Source of the DNA: Ascaris suum | Lineage: Eukaryota; Nematoda; Chromadorea; Rhabditida; Ascarididae | Direction of reading: 5' to 3' | DNA length: 64,000 nt | Assembly: GCA_013433145.1 (NCBI GenBank) | Contig: CM024177.1 | Span: 4,304,110 to 4,368,109 of the forward strand | In this document: piece by piece, positions 22,783 through 36,500 of the stretch | How the letters are laid out: each line of letters begins with the position of its first letter | Position numbering within the stretch: position 1 is the first letter of the stretch | Notes under the pieces: model-generated | What the model was told of the DNA's origin: nothing | The model's database searches: none | What the model saw: only the letters and a program-made list of their open reading frames with translations | Made by a program: the position numbers and the translations under genes

Positions 22783-25700
22783 ATGGCTTCTGGATCAAAG
22801 CTATCAGCGGAAATAGCCGAGATCGACGTCGAGTTGCAAAACGTTGAAAACGAAATCCGAACTTTAAAGAAGAGAAAACACGCACTAATCGAAAGGAAAC
22901 GTGTGGTAAGCAGTTAGCGATTTTTTCACTTATTTTCTTCTTTTATTTTTTATTTCCTATTTGAGCGTCTCGAAATTGAACAAGTGCGGCTTATGTCAGC
23001 TTTTATTTTTCGCACCTTCTCAGATGAATAAATAATTTCGAACCAACAACTGGAATATTCCTTGCTATTTCAAGTCGACCTCATATGCAAATCGATCACG
23101 AAAGATTTTTTTCTGCAGCTCAACCGGAAAAAACGGAAAATATAAAGAAAGAACCTGTGTGACCGGTGTAAAAAGCCGACTGGAGGAAAATAAAAATCGA
23201 CCAGTGTGAAATAAAAACCACCGATGTAAAATACAGGGTGGTCTCCTTATAAACTTCTACAGTTTCTTTCAGAGTTTATGGATTGGCGTGAACAGTGTGC
23301 TGTTGGAGGTTATTCTGCATTGTTCTTTGTGCCCAACAAACGCCATATTTCTAGCTTCAGTGATTCCCAAGTTAAAACTGTCGAGAGAACGGACAGGCGT
23401 ACATACATCCAGAGAGGACGTGGAATTAAGGGAAAAAATGAACGAGCAATAATGATGGCAGAATATTGCCTAGAAACCAATAAAAGGAGCACAGTGAGGA
23501 ACTCAGTTAGCGGAAGTTTGAAAGATGAAATAGTTGGTGCATTAGCGGTCTGATTCTATATTGCAACGTGCTGATTTATTGCTTGGATGGTGTTTTTGGG
23601 ATAAGATGTGTTTCAATGAGGACTCTTCGTAAGGTTGCCGTTTGAAAGCTGTTGAATGTACCAACCAAAAGCGGCCTTACTGCTGTGTGATCTCTGATTG
23701 CTCTGAAAATACAGCTTTTACCGTTCGAAGGGAAGTACCAAAAAATTATCCGATTTGGATGATTTCATAAACGAATTTTCGAAGAGGACGGTTCACTGCA
23801 GATTGAGAGACGCATAGAAGAGAGGAATGGAACAACAACTGAAGATATATCGCATTGGGAGACCGATTCGTTTCCATGGTCGACGCAGTGTTATGATGTT
23901 CTCAGAAAGGTTTTCAGACTTGCCGATTTCCGTCCTCTTCAAAGGTTTCGTTCATTTCGCTTTACCACTCACCAAGTTCGTAGATCTTGGGAGAGGAAAT
24001 CTCATTTAGAACATCGCCTTTCTCCGGTGAGATGTGCACGACATTAAGCTTCCTTTACTCACCTCTGTAAATGCTTTTAAAACGTAAAACGTAAATACTT
24101 TCATTAGCAAAATCTCTTCATGAATGTCGTTGAGGGGATAGGCGGAATCGACTTCACCGCCGATTCGGTTCCAGACGTTGTCACTTCTGACCGGAATAAA
24201 TTCTTTCTTTCTGTCAGTTGAAGACTCGTTTATCACTTCCTATTCTTATGCGCAACGACTATCACATATAATGGCTATCGAGAATCTTTAACAGTGTTGA
24301 GTTGGGCGGTCAACAAAACATAATCGGTATCACCTCTCATTTTTATCGCCTAGTGGCTTATGGCCATAAAGTCTCTTATGATAGCACATACAAGTGAGTT
24401 GGTGCACGAAATATCAAACAAGATTTCTCTAACAAAGACGGCTGCATATCTGAGTGACTGGGGATACATCCGATAAAAGCTGTCGGTGAACTGATCGCAT
24501 ATACGAATAATTCTTGAGTGGCACTACACCTTCACTCCTGTTATCTATAATTTCCTTTAGTTGCCGATGCTTGCAGATAGCGATGACTTCAGATCAATGA
24601 TGCCAGTGATTCCTGATCAGTGATAGGCGGTGATCCCAGATCAGTGATAGCAGTTGTCACAGATGAGTGATACCAATGATTTCAGATCAACGATCAATTC
24701 CATTCTGTCGAAGGAGGACACACTTATCATAATGAGTACAGGAGGTGGTAAAAGCCTTTGCTATCAGTTACCTGCCGTACTATTAAGTGGTGAGATATTT
24801 GAAAACGCTGTGATGAATATTCAAGCTTTTATTAGGAATGTCTATTGCTGAATATTACTTGCGAATGTTGCGCATCGTCGACTCCTAAAAGGATCGTTAA
24901 TCTATCACCGTAAACTTTCCCAAAAGGATCAACATTTACCTTTCCGACTGAACTCCAGTTTCCTTCTTTTTAAATCTTTTCTAGACATATACACTAATTC
25001 AGCCAAACGTTTGCAGCTTTAAAGAAATTGGTTAAATAACGTGATAGTTGTTACGATTCGAAGAATTTTTCAGGGATAACGCTAGTGGTCTCTCCACTCG
25101 TTTCATTAATCGAGGATCAGCTATTGCAGCTAGCAAAGTTGGGTATCGAAGCGGCAACCTTGAACCAATCGACATCGAAAGATGAGGTTCGTTTATATTT
25201 TTTTTTTTTTTTTTGAATTTTTCTTTGTGCTCCATTACACAAATATTGATAGAATTATTCAGTAAGGATTGCATGCGTATGTCTTATGGCATAGCTATTC
25301 TACCTGCAGTCGTTTGGTTAATAATGGCTGTTGTCTGCTACCTGTCGGGATAAGAAGATAATTGTTGGTTTTCGTTACTGTGTAGCAGCATTGCCTTTTC
25401 CTGTAAATAAAGTTTTTTACAAACATTCAGTTAGATAATTGCTTGTAAATCTGCTTTTTTAAATTTTTTCATAAGCGCGAGTTGTATATTCCACTAAATG
25501 AGAGGTTCAGTTTTAGGCTGCTCGGATTCAGAAGGCATTGACCGACCCGAATTCTTCTTTTCGTCTGCTATATGTAACGCCAGAAAAGTTGGCGAAAAGT
25601 AAACGTGTAATGAATCGACTTGAAAAATGCGCCGAAATGGGTCGACTGAAGGTTTGTTTCCCTTCAGATAATATCTCGGACTAATTGAGCTCAAAAAGGG

Positions 25701-26695
25701 ATCCTCATTCGTTGTGAATTCAGAGGGATCCTAAGTTATGAAATAGGAGGTTTTAAGGTGGTGGCGATCGATGAAGTGCATTGTTGTTCACAATGGGGCC
25801 ACGATTTCCGACCTGACTTTAAGTTCCTCAATGTTCTTAAACGACAATTCAAAGGAGTACCTATTCTCGGACTCACTGCAACAGCAACTGCTGACGTCAT
25901 TGATGACGTCAAAAACATCCTTAGCATCCCGGGTTAGCCAGCTTATTTCCTTTTTCCTTGTTCCTGTTTTTCTTGGTTTTCTTTCTATATGCATGAAAAG
26001 GCACGGTAGTGCGGGTGTTTCGATGGTCGGTATTCTTGAGTGTGATCTACCGATAGGTGTTCTAGGTTCATACTAAACTGAAGCCATTTTCTGCCTCTTG
26101 CATTGGCATTTCAAAATTTTATTCGCTCCCGATGCTTACAGCTGTCATATGTTGCTCTCCTTTCTCAGATTCCAAGACGCTTTCCGTAAGGAAGAATTAT
26201 GATAGGAATTAAGTAATTTTGAAACTATTTAAATGTACTGAAAATTACAAAAAAAGAGTTGCCGAACTTTATATGACGTCATTGAAATTTAGCGGCAGTT
26301 GTGTTTCGGGCTGGCTTCAATAGGCCCAATTTATATTATGAAGTTCGGAATAAGCCGTCCTCGTCAGAGCAGTTTCTTGACGAGCTAGTTTCTTTGATCA
26401 ATGATCGCTTCGATGGACAAAGTGGTATTATTTATTGCTTCTCCCGCAAGGAATGTGAAGATCTCACTCATGCTCTTCGGTAACTGTTTATTTTCTTCTT
26501 TATTCAGATCAGTATTATATAGATCTCCTTATACTCTTATCAACAAAGCCTTTTGTTGTCTTCCAGTATCTCATCTAGGCAGTGGACCATGTCCATCGCA
26601 AACATTAGGCGGCGACAGCGGGAGGAACACGGTGTGTCTATGCAGATATTCAGCCAATAGTGACTGAATGAACAAGAAGAGCCTAATTTTGAGAG

Positions 26696-26787
<92 letters not shown>

Positions 26788-29206
26788 TCGTAAGCGAAAT
26801 GAAACTCTTCGTTTATTAAAAAGTGTTAAATTTTAAACTTTGTTGGATATGAGGGTTTAGTGGAAATTTGAAAATATTTCCTTCCAGGTCGAGAAAGATC
26901 AAAGCCGCACACTATCACGCATATTTGGAGAGTGATAAAAGAAGTCGAACACATGAAAGGTGGATCGGTGGTGAAGTTGACGTCATCGTCGCGACTGTTG
27001 CGTTTGGTACTTCTTTATCTTCTTAAGAATCCTTGCCATCTATGCAGACTGCAGAAGATGCACAGTTCATTATTCTAGATCCATCGCAGTAATATTGTCT
27101 ACATTTTTCAAACATTTGTTTCATATCAGCATAGTTGAACGATAACACCTGATACTAGTAAATGTGAAAGTGTTACACGATTATCGTATTCCATTGTAGA
27201 ATAAGAGGTGAGTAGCACAGCAGATATGCTTTTCGCCTTTTGAGAGAGACTGTGATTCAAAATTTTCAAACCGTCATGCAAATTTTTCCTCTCTCCACAT
27301 AAATCTCTTTGTATCACATCATTAGCATTTTAAGGGATGGGAATTGATAAAACCGATGTTCGTTATGTTATCCATCATTCAATGGCTAAATCGATGGAAA
27401 ATTATTATCAGGTGCAGTAGTCATTTATTTCTTTCCGCTTCAGTCTTCTTTTTTTCTTTTTCTCGGTCATATAATGCATTTCAGCAACGATGCATAGTCA
27501 TATTAACATTTTATGCAAAATTATCGACAGTCTTTCATTGATATATTCTTGCGCCTATCATTTATACTAATTGAAGTTATAATTGAAATTATTATATCTT
27601 TTCTTGCGAAACATAGTCTAGCTGATATGTAATATTATTGCATATGTGATCATTTTAAGGAGAGTGGTCGGGCAGGAAGAGACGGTAAACAGGCCACCTG
27701 TATACTTTATTATCGTCTTGGCGACCTATTCCGTCAAAGCACTATGGTTTGTACAGAGAAAACCGGAGTCAGTAACCTCTATTCGATGCTTGCTTATTGC
27801 ATACAGGTATAATCATGATATTCGCAGAGTAGATTCTTTTCCTTGTTCGCCTCATTTCACTTTAATGCTGTTTTCATCAAATGAAGATAAGGGGGAAGAG
27901 ACAGAGAGGGACTAAAGGAGATAACTTCAGAATGGTTTTTACACGTATATAACAAATGTGAGCAATATAGTAAGGATGTGATAAGGTGTGTAATATCACC
28001 AGAATTTTATATGTAGGTTTGGCCGTATCATCGGTCGCTTTTGAAAAATGCATAAGTTGGTTGATAAAGATGGAATAGCTGCGATAAGCAATAATTAAGT
28101 TTGTGGCGTATTTTGTTGATTACGTTCATTTAGAGAAAGGAATGTCGTCGCTCGTTGATCGCCGAGCATTTCAACGAAACATTTGAGAGATCGCTATGCG
28201 CACAGATGTGTGACATTTGCTCTATAGAAGGCAGTCAGAGCACTTCCACGGTGGATATCACTTCATGCTGGCGTTCAATGCTCAAAGTTATTGATGAGGC
28301 AAATTTCACTTAAAATATCTCCTCTTTAATAATTGTCGCCTTAAGTGAGGTGTGGAAACACTTATTTTACTAGTAAGACAATCATTTCACAGTTAAACTA
28401 CAGTTCTGCTAAAGAAGCTTGGCTATGCTAAATCCATATCATGGTAGTCTGAATAGCATTTTGAATACGATTTGATCTGAAATTTCAGTATATATGTGAA
28501 GAAAAAATAAGAAGTTGAAACTGATTGGTACAGTCCTAATTTATCAGGCAGTATTGGCCAAAAGACACGGGCGGACAAACGGGCAACAGATGGATGGATA
28601 CTTGTCTGTTCATGTTTTTTTTATTGTTTCAGCAGTCGAGTGGTTCGAAAAACGATTCAAGTGGACGCATAACGGGCTTAAAGCTGGTCGAATTAGTTGC
28701 TAAAAAGGAAAGGTCGTTGTGCAAAGAGAATATTGAAATTGTTCTGGCGCATCTGCTATTACTGGGGTATCTCCAGGTATCTTTACATTCACCTTCGAAG
28801 GTAATCTGGAACGAAATATATGAACAGTCTTTCTGACTGGTAACTTGAATCTATTATGGGGCTAATAAGGGGATTATTAGTATATGATTTTAGATGATGG
28901 AACACTAGAATTATCGCCATCGATTCAGAATTATCTTTGATTTACGGAACAAGTGCGAACCTAAATGGAACTTGCTGCATACCTATGATATGATGGTTAC
29001 CTTATATTCATTTTCAGGAGGACTTTCATTTCACTCCATATTCGATTATCAGCTATGTAGTATCGGGTCCGAAAAGCGCTATCTACAAGGGTGATACCAC
29101 CCATAGGATTCAAGTGGATATTCCGTCGGCTGAGAACAGCAAAGTCTCACGGAAAAGATCTCGTATCGATTCCGACGTTGACGATTATAATGTATCAGAT
29201 TCTTAG
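22783..29206 (+). CDS. RecQ-family ATP-dependent DNA helicase, RECQL (RECQ1) type
   Basis: Thirteen exons: 22783-22905, 23802-23944, 24686-24789, 25074-25186, 25517-25651, 25758-25932, 26293-26479, 26888-27006, 27335-27411, 27660-27806, 28134-28298 (or 28286), 28633-28776 and 29018-29206, all in phase, giving about 606 residues. The N-terminal coiled coil ([19 protein letters not shown]) matches RECQL. Motifs are FPWS...FRPLQ (motif 0), [13 protein letters not shown] (Walker A), [16 protein letters not shown] (II and aromatic loop), [10 protein letters not shown] (III), [22 protein letters not shown] (IV), ATVAFGMGIDK (V) and ESGRAGRDG (VI). The zinc module CRRSL...CAQMCDIC and a winged helix follow. 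The tail RKRSRIDSD may be a nuclear signal. RECQL proteins unwind forked DNA and restore stalled forks. Acceptors at 25757, 27334 and 27659 are all TTTTAAG. One intron may be GC-AG. Confidence 0.95.
24590..24708 (+). repeat. 23-bp tandem repeat overlapping a RECQL 3' splice site
   Basis: Units begin with CAG (one with CTG) at 24590, 24613, 24637, 24660 and 24683, each followed by AT(C/G)A(A/G)(T/C)GAT. The last CAG is the acceptor used for the exon starting at 24686, so the array runs into the coding exon. Confidence 0.85.
26700..26786. repeat. (TA)n microsatellite in a RECQL intron
   Basis: Pure TA repeat of 87 bp between exons 26293-26479 and 26888-27006. Confidence 0.98.
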
Positions 29207-32200
29207 TGTAGTTGAAAGCGTCGAATAGTTGTTTATGGAATTATTTACTTTTTTTCGTTCTCTTCGCAGACGACGTTTTTGTAATAGGCGTTAATTTTAG
29301 TAGCATTTTGGGCAACAGTGCTGCAGTATTCAGCCATTTGGTAGGAACCAGTAAAAATACCAAATTTCTAAAGGGGGCAAGGATGAATAAAGCAACGATA
29401 ACACCCAAAATAAAGGGTGCTTATTGCTCACTTCATCGTGACGCCATCCTGATTGCATTGGCTTTGACCCACTGGAATTTTGCTGTAGTAATCGCCGGCC
29501 GACTTCGGAGCAGAATCCCCATGCTATTGCTTCTCCGCGACCTCTCTTCGTTAACGTTGGTTCGCGGTTCCAGCTCAGGAACATTTCAGCCAAATTCATC
29601 GAATCTGGCAACGCTACTGGCGCGCATTTGTACTCTCTGTTGTTTTTTCTGCCCTCTTATTCCCCTGTCATGACCACAGTGGACTGTCACTTGTATTGCA
29701 TCAAGATTGCTTATTTACATCTAACCCTGAGTTGAGCAGCTAAAAAAGCAGTCATTTAAGACAGCACCAGTCATTTAGGATGGACGATTAACGACCTACC
29801 CAACAGTTTTTATATGGCTCGCCCAAACTTCCTTGGCCCGTAGTTTTCTACATTTTTATTGCCCTTAAATAGATGCATCCATTCATGAATACTTATTTCC
29901 CCTTTCATCCTTTTCATCCTCCCCGCTCATCCGTTGCGTTTCTTCTATCCTTTTCACCTCTTTTAGTGAGTGGTGACTACGAATAGGTATTGAGGCGGTT
30001 CTTGATCTACACTATGTATCCAAATTCGTCCAGTTTTCAGAGTAATGAGAACTCAACTCTTTGCTTTTCTCTATATTTCCTTCAAATTTATTCATTTTCG
30101 CAATCAGTCGCGACATCATTGTGCTCAATTTCTATAAGCTTTTCTATGGCAAAAGAGCGGTCGCTAATCATCACCTTTTTTCCTCTTTAAACTGGCCCTT
30201 CTTTCGCTAATAGTTCGGCGTTCCCACTTCAGAAACGCTGCTGTTAACATTAATGGAGCGAGGAGTATCACTGATGATTCTTAGGTCCATAGCCAAGAAG
30301 AAGGAAGGACAAATGATTTCGTGGATTCCCTAAACGATGGCTGCGATAAGCGTTCATCATCCACATGGCCTAAATTTTCGTGTTCATAAATAAGCATTTT
30401 TCAATTGCAGGCAAAGTACGCATTTAAAAGAAATGAAGTAAGCGGAAGTATTCTCATGTTTTTTAATTGTTTTAACGCTGCTGCTTCCTATCCTATACAT
30501 TCGTAATAATTTGGATTTGAATCTTTTCGGAAAGGCGTGCAGTATTTCACTTCACATTCTGTTTCCTTCATAGATTTACTTTCTGTGCATTCTTTGCTTG
30601 CATGTTCCGTCACAAGAAGTCACTTTTCATGGTAAAACGCAGAGGTGTTGACGGCTATTCCACCGTGGTGGTGACTTCAGTTTTTGCGATTTAAACGCTT
30701 CGTTGTGCGTAATCGTTGTGTCTTGTTGATGAAATCATTTAAATATTTTCGTTATCGCTTTCAGTAAATCACAGATAAATTTTTCTCGAAAAATGCGTCT
30801 TCATTTGCATATTGTAGTCATCCCTCCTAAAATCAATAATAATCCCATATTAATAAATTAAACAATCGCATTGGCATAATATTTTAATACCTATAATAAT
30901 GAATGCGTGAATAAGATGAGCCTCACAAAAGCAGCACTATTGAAGTGTTCTAGCATTGATCGTTTTGCGTGATCAGTTTAGACGTTTTCTATTTCATTTT
31001 CATCTCTCATCTTCAAATAGTCGTTTCGTATTTCTTGCAATTTGCGTATGAAAGCATTTCGTTAGCGAAATTCGCATATTCTAGTTTTTTGCACTTTCTG
31101 TAAATTTTCTCCGTTAAAGTCGCCAGGGAAAGTATCTTTCCACTCATTTCATCATATTTTCATCGTTTGGTGTGGTTGGCATTTTGGAAGGTTCGAACGC
31201 CTACGTGCTTTCAGCCGGTAGCTTCTGGAGGATGCTGGCCGGTGTTATTCGTTAAGTGGTCGTACGATAAGTGCGCTCTTTGCAATCATGTGAAAAGTGC
31301 TGTAAATTTCGACGGGTGCACTAATTTAGTACTTTTAAGGGGTTTATGGGGATGATGGGTATGCTTTGTTGGAAAGACGACTCCACATCTAGTAAGGCAC
31401 AGTTATAGGGGAGTATGGTGGGGAAGAACATCTTCCTGGAATTCTTCTAGGAGTGCGACCAGTTCATTTAACTTCATAAGAAATAAATTTTGCAATATTC
31501 CTTCGTCGTACTCGAAAGAGTCCGGCAAAACCGAGTCTTGACCGCGTTCTCGTTCGCACCCAGGATCGGGACGGGGATTTAACTAGTGTTTGCTTGAAAG
31601 AACGGATGCATTTTAAATGAATATTAGATTTCAGCACCAAACGTTGTAGGAATCCAGAGCAGTTTGCCTTCACATTGGGCGGTAATGAACTCGGAAAGAA
31701 CCCGACGCAGGGATGGGCGAGCACTTGCCAAGCGATGGAAAATGTGCGTTTTGTATGTTCGTGTATCCACCGAACACTACACTCCAACTAATTTGTACCG
31801 TCCGAATCCCTCCATATACTATAAATTTGATTAATGGTCATGTAGTATATTCGATAATGTTACTGCCATACATATTTCAAATCAAGAGGTCGTTTCGGAG
31901 AGAAGCCCACGGGAAGGGAATAGGGGTGCATTTTTGAGACAAAACCTCTGTGGGAAGCCAGCGATCCAATGTGCGCAAACATCAGTTCGTCACGATCCGC
32001 TCGTAAACAAGTACTATCGATGGCTTCAGCTTGGGGAGAGGGGAGGGTATCAAGATTGGTTAGTCTAAAATTGAGAGGATCAACTGAATAAATAGTTCGC
32101 AAATGTTTTATATGGAATTACCCCGAGTATAGTTGAATACGATATTCAGGAAGCATAAAAATCGCAAGGACGACATCCCTAACTGTCCATCAATAGAAGA

Positions 32201-33582
32201 TATTTTTAATTCTGCGGCTTCACCCATCGAAAAACCGACGTTTGTTGCTGCCGTATTCAATTATTCTTTCTTTTAGCATGATGCTATCAATGGTTATTCT
32301 TATATTTGAAGTAAGATGCATATCGAGAATATGTAACTTCTGCTTTCATTAATTATACTCTGATATGAAATCACTACGATTAGAATCGTGCTTGACGCGA
32401 AACCAATAAGCAAATTATATTTACATCCATTAAGCCATATTGTTGCACTTTTAAGGACTTCCTCGCAAACAAGATATTGGCCATTTTTTCTAAGTCCTAA
32501 CGATTCCGTTCCCCTCTTCAAAAACGATTGCGGTTGTATTGCTTAGAAAACTAGAAAGTTTCACAGAAACAGCATTTAATACTCTCAATTTTTGCCCACA
32601 GGACCTTGAAACGTTTCTGTGCGAACAATTAGACTAAGTTGAAGAATTTAAAGCAACAATTAACCATTTTCACAGTATTTCTTTTGTTAAGCTGGGCAGT
32701 TAGATTGTTGTATAATCACATCAGTGACGGAAGTCACCACTGTAAATACAACTTTGAAAAAGTTGTATTTATTCGAGAAATTTGAAGAATCGGAATTCAA
32801 GTTAAATCCTGACTTTAATAATCGCCAGGAAGAAAAAGGCAGGCTTCACTTCAATAATACGTATGAGAGGATAGCGGAAATTAAAATACTGGAAAATCGA
32901 ACTCGGAACAGTTTATAAATGCTTATTTACCCACACAGCTATTAATTAACTTCAGCACAAATACAACGACTAATATGCGGGATAGCACATCGCTCAATCA
33001 TAACGTCGTTCCATCGAGTCATCGAAAACGTGGTTGGCTGTCTATTACTAGATTCGCTTTTGTAACGACTCCCATTACAAGGAACTCCCTCGTTCATCCT
33101 CGAGTGACTCGTGGCAATATTATAGCATGCAGACTGAAATATGAGAATTTCTCTTGAAATTCGCAACCACAAATGTTCTAATTCCATTCGCTTTGCGGGG
33201 CCGAACGCACCCAACACCATCTGCGCGAGAGAATGTACAGCAAGGAGTACCGCACAACTTACAATAAACACCCCGGCTTTTTCAACCGAATGACACAGAT
33301 GCACGATTATGATACTGTGTTAAACAAAACGAAGGAGGTGCAAAAAGAAGTACGCAACAATTAGGCACTGCCGATGGAAAAATAGACTCCGGAATCTCAC
33401 ATTCGAGCTGTATGGAGAGAAAAAGTGTTAGGCCGAATACTGAGATTGTAATTCAGCGCATGTGACGCGAATGAGGAGTCGCTGGAGTCTCATTCATATG
33501 CAGTTACAATGAAATCGACAGCTCCTGAGTGATTTCATATTAACAAATTATTGGACCACCACAATTCGAATAACTCTCATAG
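29207..33582. other. Gap between RECQL and the membrane-protein gene; no supported gene
   Basis: The first part is RECQL 3' UTR. The rest should contain the upstream exons of the plus-strand gene that starts inside the next region, because its first exon seen has no start codon. Long open frames at 29212-29673 (plus) and 31464-31787 (minus) carry no recognised motif. A lone B-box-like GGTTCGAACGCC near 31186 has no A box. Confidence 0.5.
29396..29401 (+). terminator. Likely polyadenylation signal of RECQL
   Basis: AATAAA lies 190 nt after the RECQL stop codon, a plausible distance for a short 3' UTR. Confidence 0.5.
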
Positions 33583-36500
33583 GTTGCCACAGGTTTCTCC
33601 CTTCTTTCCTTCCTCAATGGCTGATTGCAGTTGCACACAAACGTTCAAAAAAGTCAAAGCATAAGCGTAGTCGTCGTCGAAGTCAGCACGTTCACACTCC
33701 TCGCCGAGAAAAAGGTCTTGTTCATAGCGACAGACATTTTCGGAGATACTACAGCTGCCCAACTTCACCGAGGTCAGTCACCTATCTCGATCTCTTAGAT
33801 CCACTAAAGAACCACCGTTGTTACGGTTCATTCCCCCATTGTCGAAGCAAACTTCTTTTATTGAGGTATTGGAGTTGATCGCTTCGAAAGTGAGCTTTGA
33901 AGTAAGCCATTTCATCCCAATTTTTCTCCTCAGGTGGACAGGTTGTGGTTCAGCACATATGTAGAGGTTGTCCTCTAGGCGAAATTCTGTTCGTGTAGAA
34001 CTTGCCTGTAATCAAGAAAAAGAAGTGAGCTCAGTTAATAGAGGCGATAAATTTTTTCGGTTATTATAGTGGAACAGTAATGTACAATAGTAATGCAATC
34101 ATCATATTTGGCATCTTGTAAGCACAGAAATACTCAATGATTTTACCGACGCTACGAAAAATAAAATAACAGTTTTTGCAATCTTTTATTCCACAATTGT
34201 GGAACACATTAGGTTTGATTTCAGTGATCTTGCTGTCCGTTGTACGACCTCAGAACAACGTGATGACCATCCCTTTTGCCCGAGTATCGATGAAATATTG
34301 GATGCCGAAGAAGCTGAAGCTAAGTGAGCACATTGTTCTCGTCGCCGAAATTTCCTGCTCAGACGCAATACTGTTCTCACATTTTGCAGATTTTATAATG
34401 TAATTGAAGTGAATCAAGCGCAACTCTCGAAATTTTATTGAAACAGCGCGTAGAGAGAAACGCGTTCGTCACGAGAACTGGAGTTTGCCGATCGAGAAGC
34501 AATATAGTGGCGACGTAGAAAACCCGCACACGTCTTGCTTCAATTCGAGCAACTAACCTTTACAGTATTAAACATTAATCTGCACCGTGAATGCAGTTAG
34601 CATCTGCCGTAATAAAAATTAATCTCAGTCATAATGGCAGTTAGCCTCTATCGAAACAACAATTAACTTCTGCACTAATAAAAAATAACTCTACAGCAAT
34701 GGCAGTTAACATTTACCGTAATAAAAATTTACCTCCGCCGTAATAGCAGTTAATGTAACAACTAACAATTGAGATATACCGTAGCAACAGTTAATAACGA
34801 TTAACCTATATCGTGAGGTATCTTCAAAAAATTCTCTCATTTTGTAGCTTTAATTCGATAACAGCAATGAATTTTTTGAAAAGAGTATTGGGAGTGTTGA
34901 CAGATTCGTTTAGAAGTGTTACTGAAATGTTGCAGATAATGACTGCAGAGTGAGTTGCTGTTGAATAAAGATCACTTATTATCCATCAGTTAATATAAAG
35001 ATCACGATAGGTTTACTGCTAGATAATAGCCATGACTAGTGAGGGAGCAGAAATTTATTTTGTGGCGATGAATTGCAATCCACCTTTTTGAGCATCGGTT
35101 TCATTTTCTAACATTTTAGTGATGACGGCGAGGCATTGCGTCGTTTTTGGACTGCATTCTATCAGCTCATTGAGGATCTCTTCAGTCTTCTGATCAGGGC
35201 TGTCGACTTTTCCAAGAAACATCCGGTTAGTTCTTTTCTGAACCTTCCAACACCATCTCACTTTGCAATTTTTTTGGTTAGAAAACCAGAGTTATTGGCT
35301 CTAGGAAGTGAAAATGATGAATATGGGAGAGGGACCAGTTCCCTCAAAAGATCGGAGGGGGATTGCTTCTCCAATCGATGGGTGGTTTTCACAGCATAAA
35401 TTTTAGGCAACTTGAGGAGCTTTCAAGAAATTCAAATGCAATGCATTGTTATTGCTAAAGATGAAGCCCATTCACGGGATATAGCATAGAGCCACCTATA
35501 TTTATCAAAGCTAAATGGAGACTCGGATTCTTTAAGTTTAGCCTTGATAATGCAATTAATACTTGATGTGATCTGAAGCTATATTTCTTTCATATACATC
35601 AAACTTCAAAAAGTTGTACTCAACGCATTTCGCAATCTCTTCAGGTTGAAGTAATCGAACTAAAATGATAGTAAAATGTACTTTGTAGGGTGTTCATGAA
35701 AAAACTCTTTTTATAGCGTCCAACAGCGATAATTGGTCTAATATTCGTCAGTTACCTCATAATTCTCTACCTGGAGGTGTCGTTTGCGGCCATCTTTGAA
35801 CTGATCATACAGAGCGTATGGCCCGCTGTTAAGGCGTCCATTGTTGTTGCTGAACGCTTCTCGATGTCTGTGGCCGCTGCTATGGATTCTTTCGAGGATA
35901 TTTTCCAGGTTTCACTTCCACTTTTCACTCACTGAAGCAACTAAAATACGCCTATCGTTCCTTCAGTGTGTTCATAAAATTCCGATCATAAGACCTATAC
36001 TCTATTACTGTGCATCGTTATTCGTGGAACTAAGCAGTAGCAAACTTGCAGGTGTCCCGAATTTTTATAGGGGAGGAGGAGAAGGGATGGAGGAAGGGGG
36101 GAGAGGATGCACAATCGATGAGTTGACAATTTTTTATGCATTCGTATGAAAGTGGAATTTCTGAGACTCTGTTGTAGCCGACGTTCCGAACAGTGAAATG
36201 GTAAGACGATCTTCTGCTTAAACCAAGAAATGAAATATATTTCCTCCAAAGTGAATAGATTTTATTGTGATCGGTCGATGGGCCAACCACAATGTGCGAC
36301 TAACCTTTTTCCTCCTCGTCACTCTTCCTACCACCGCTTCCCCGTCGTCTGCCTGACTTTTTCAAAGAACTACTTGTTACGATGAACGCTGAGATGTATA
36401 CTTAGCAGTTTTTAGCTATAAACCTACTACGAAGTTTTAGGCGGGGTAAATACCTTAATTAAGGTGAAGTTGAATAATTTGAAGGGCGCTTACTGCGATA

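Noticed and set aside
29212..29673. 153-codon plus-strand ORF after RECQL
   Set aside because: It lies in the RECQL 3' flank, carries an AATAAA, has no motif and lacks a normal start. About one frame this long is expected by chance in the window.
31180..31200. B-box-like GGTTCGAACGCC
   Set aside because: No A box at tRNA distance and no stem pairing, so not called as tRNA-like.
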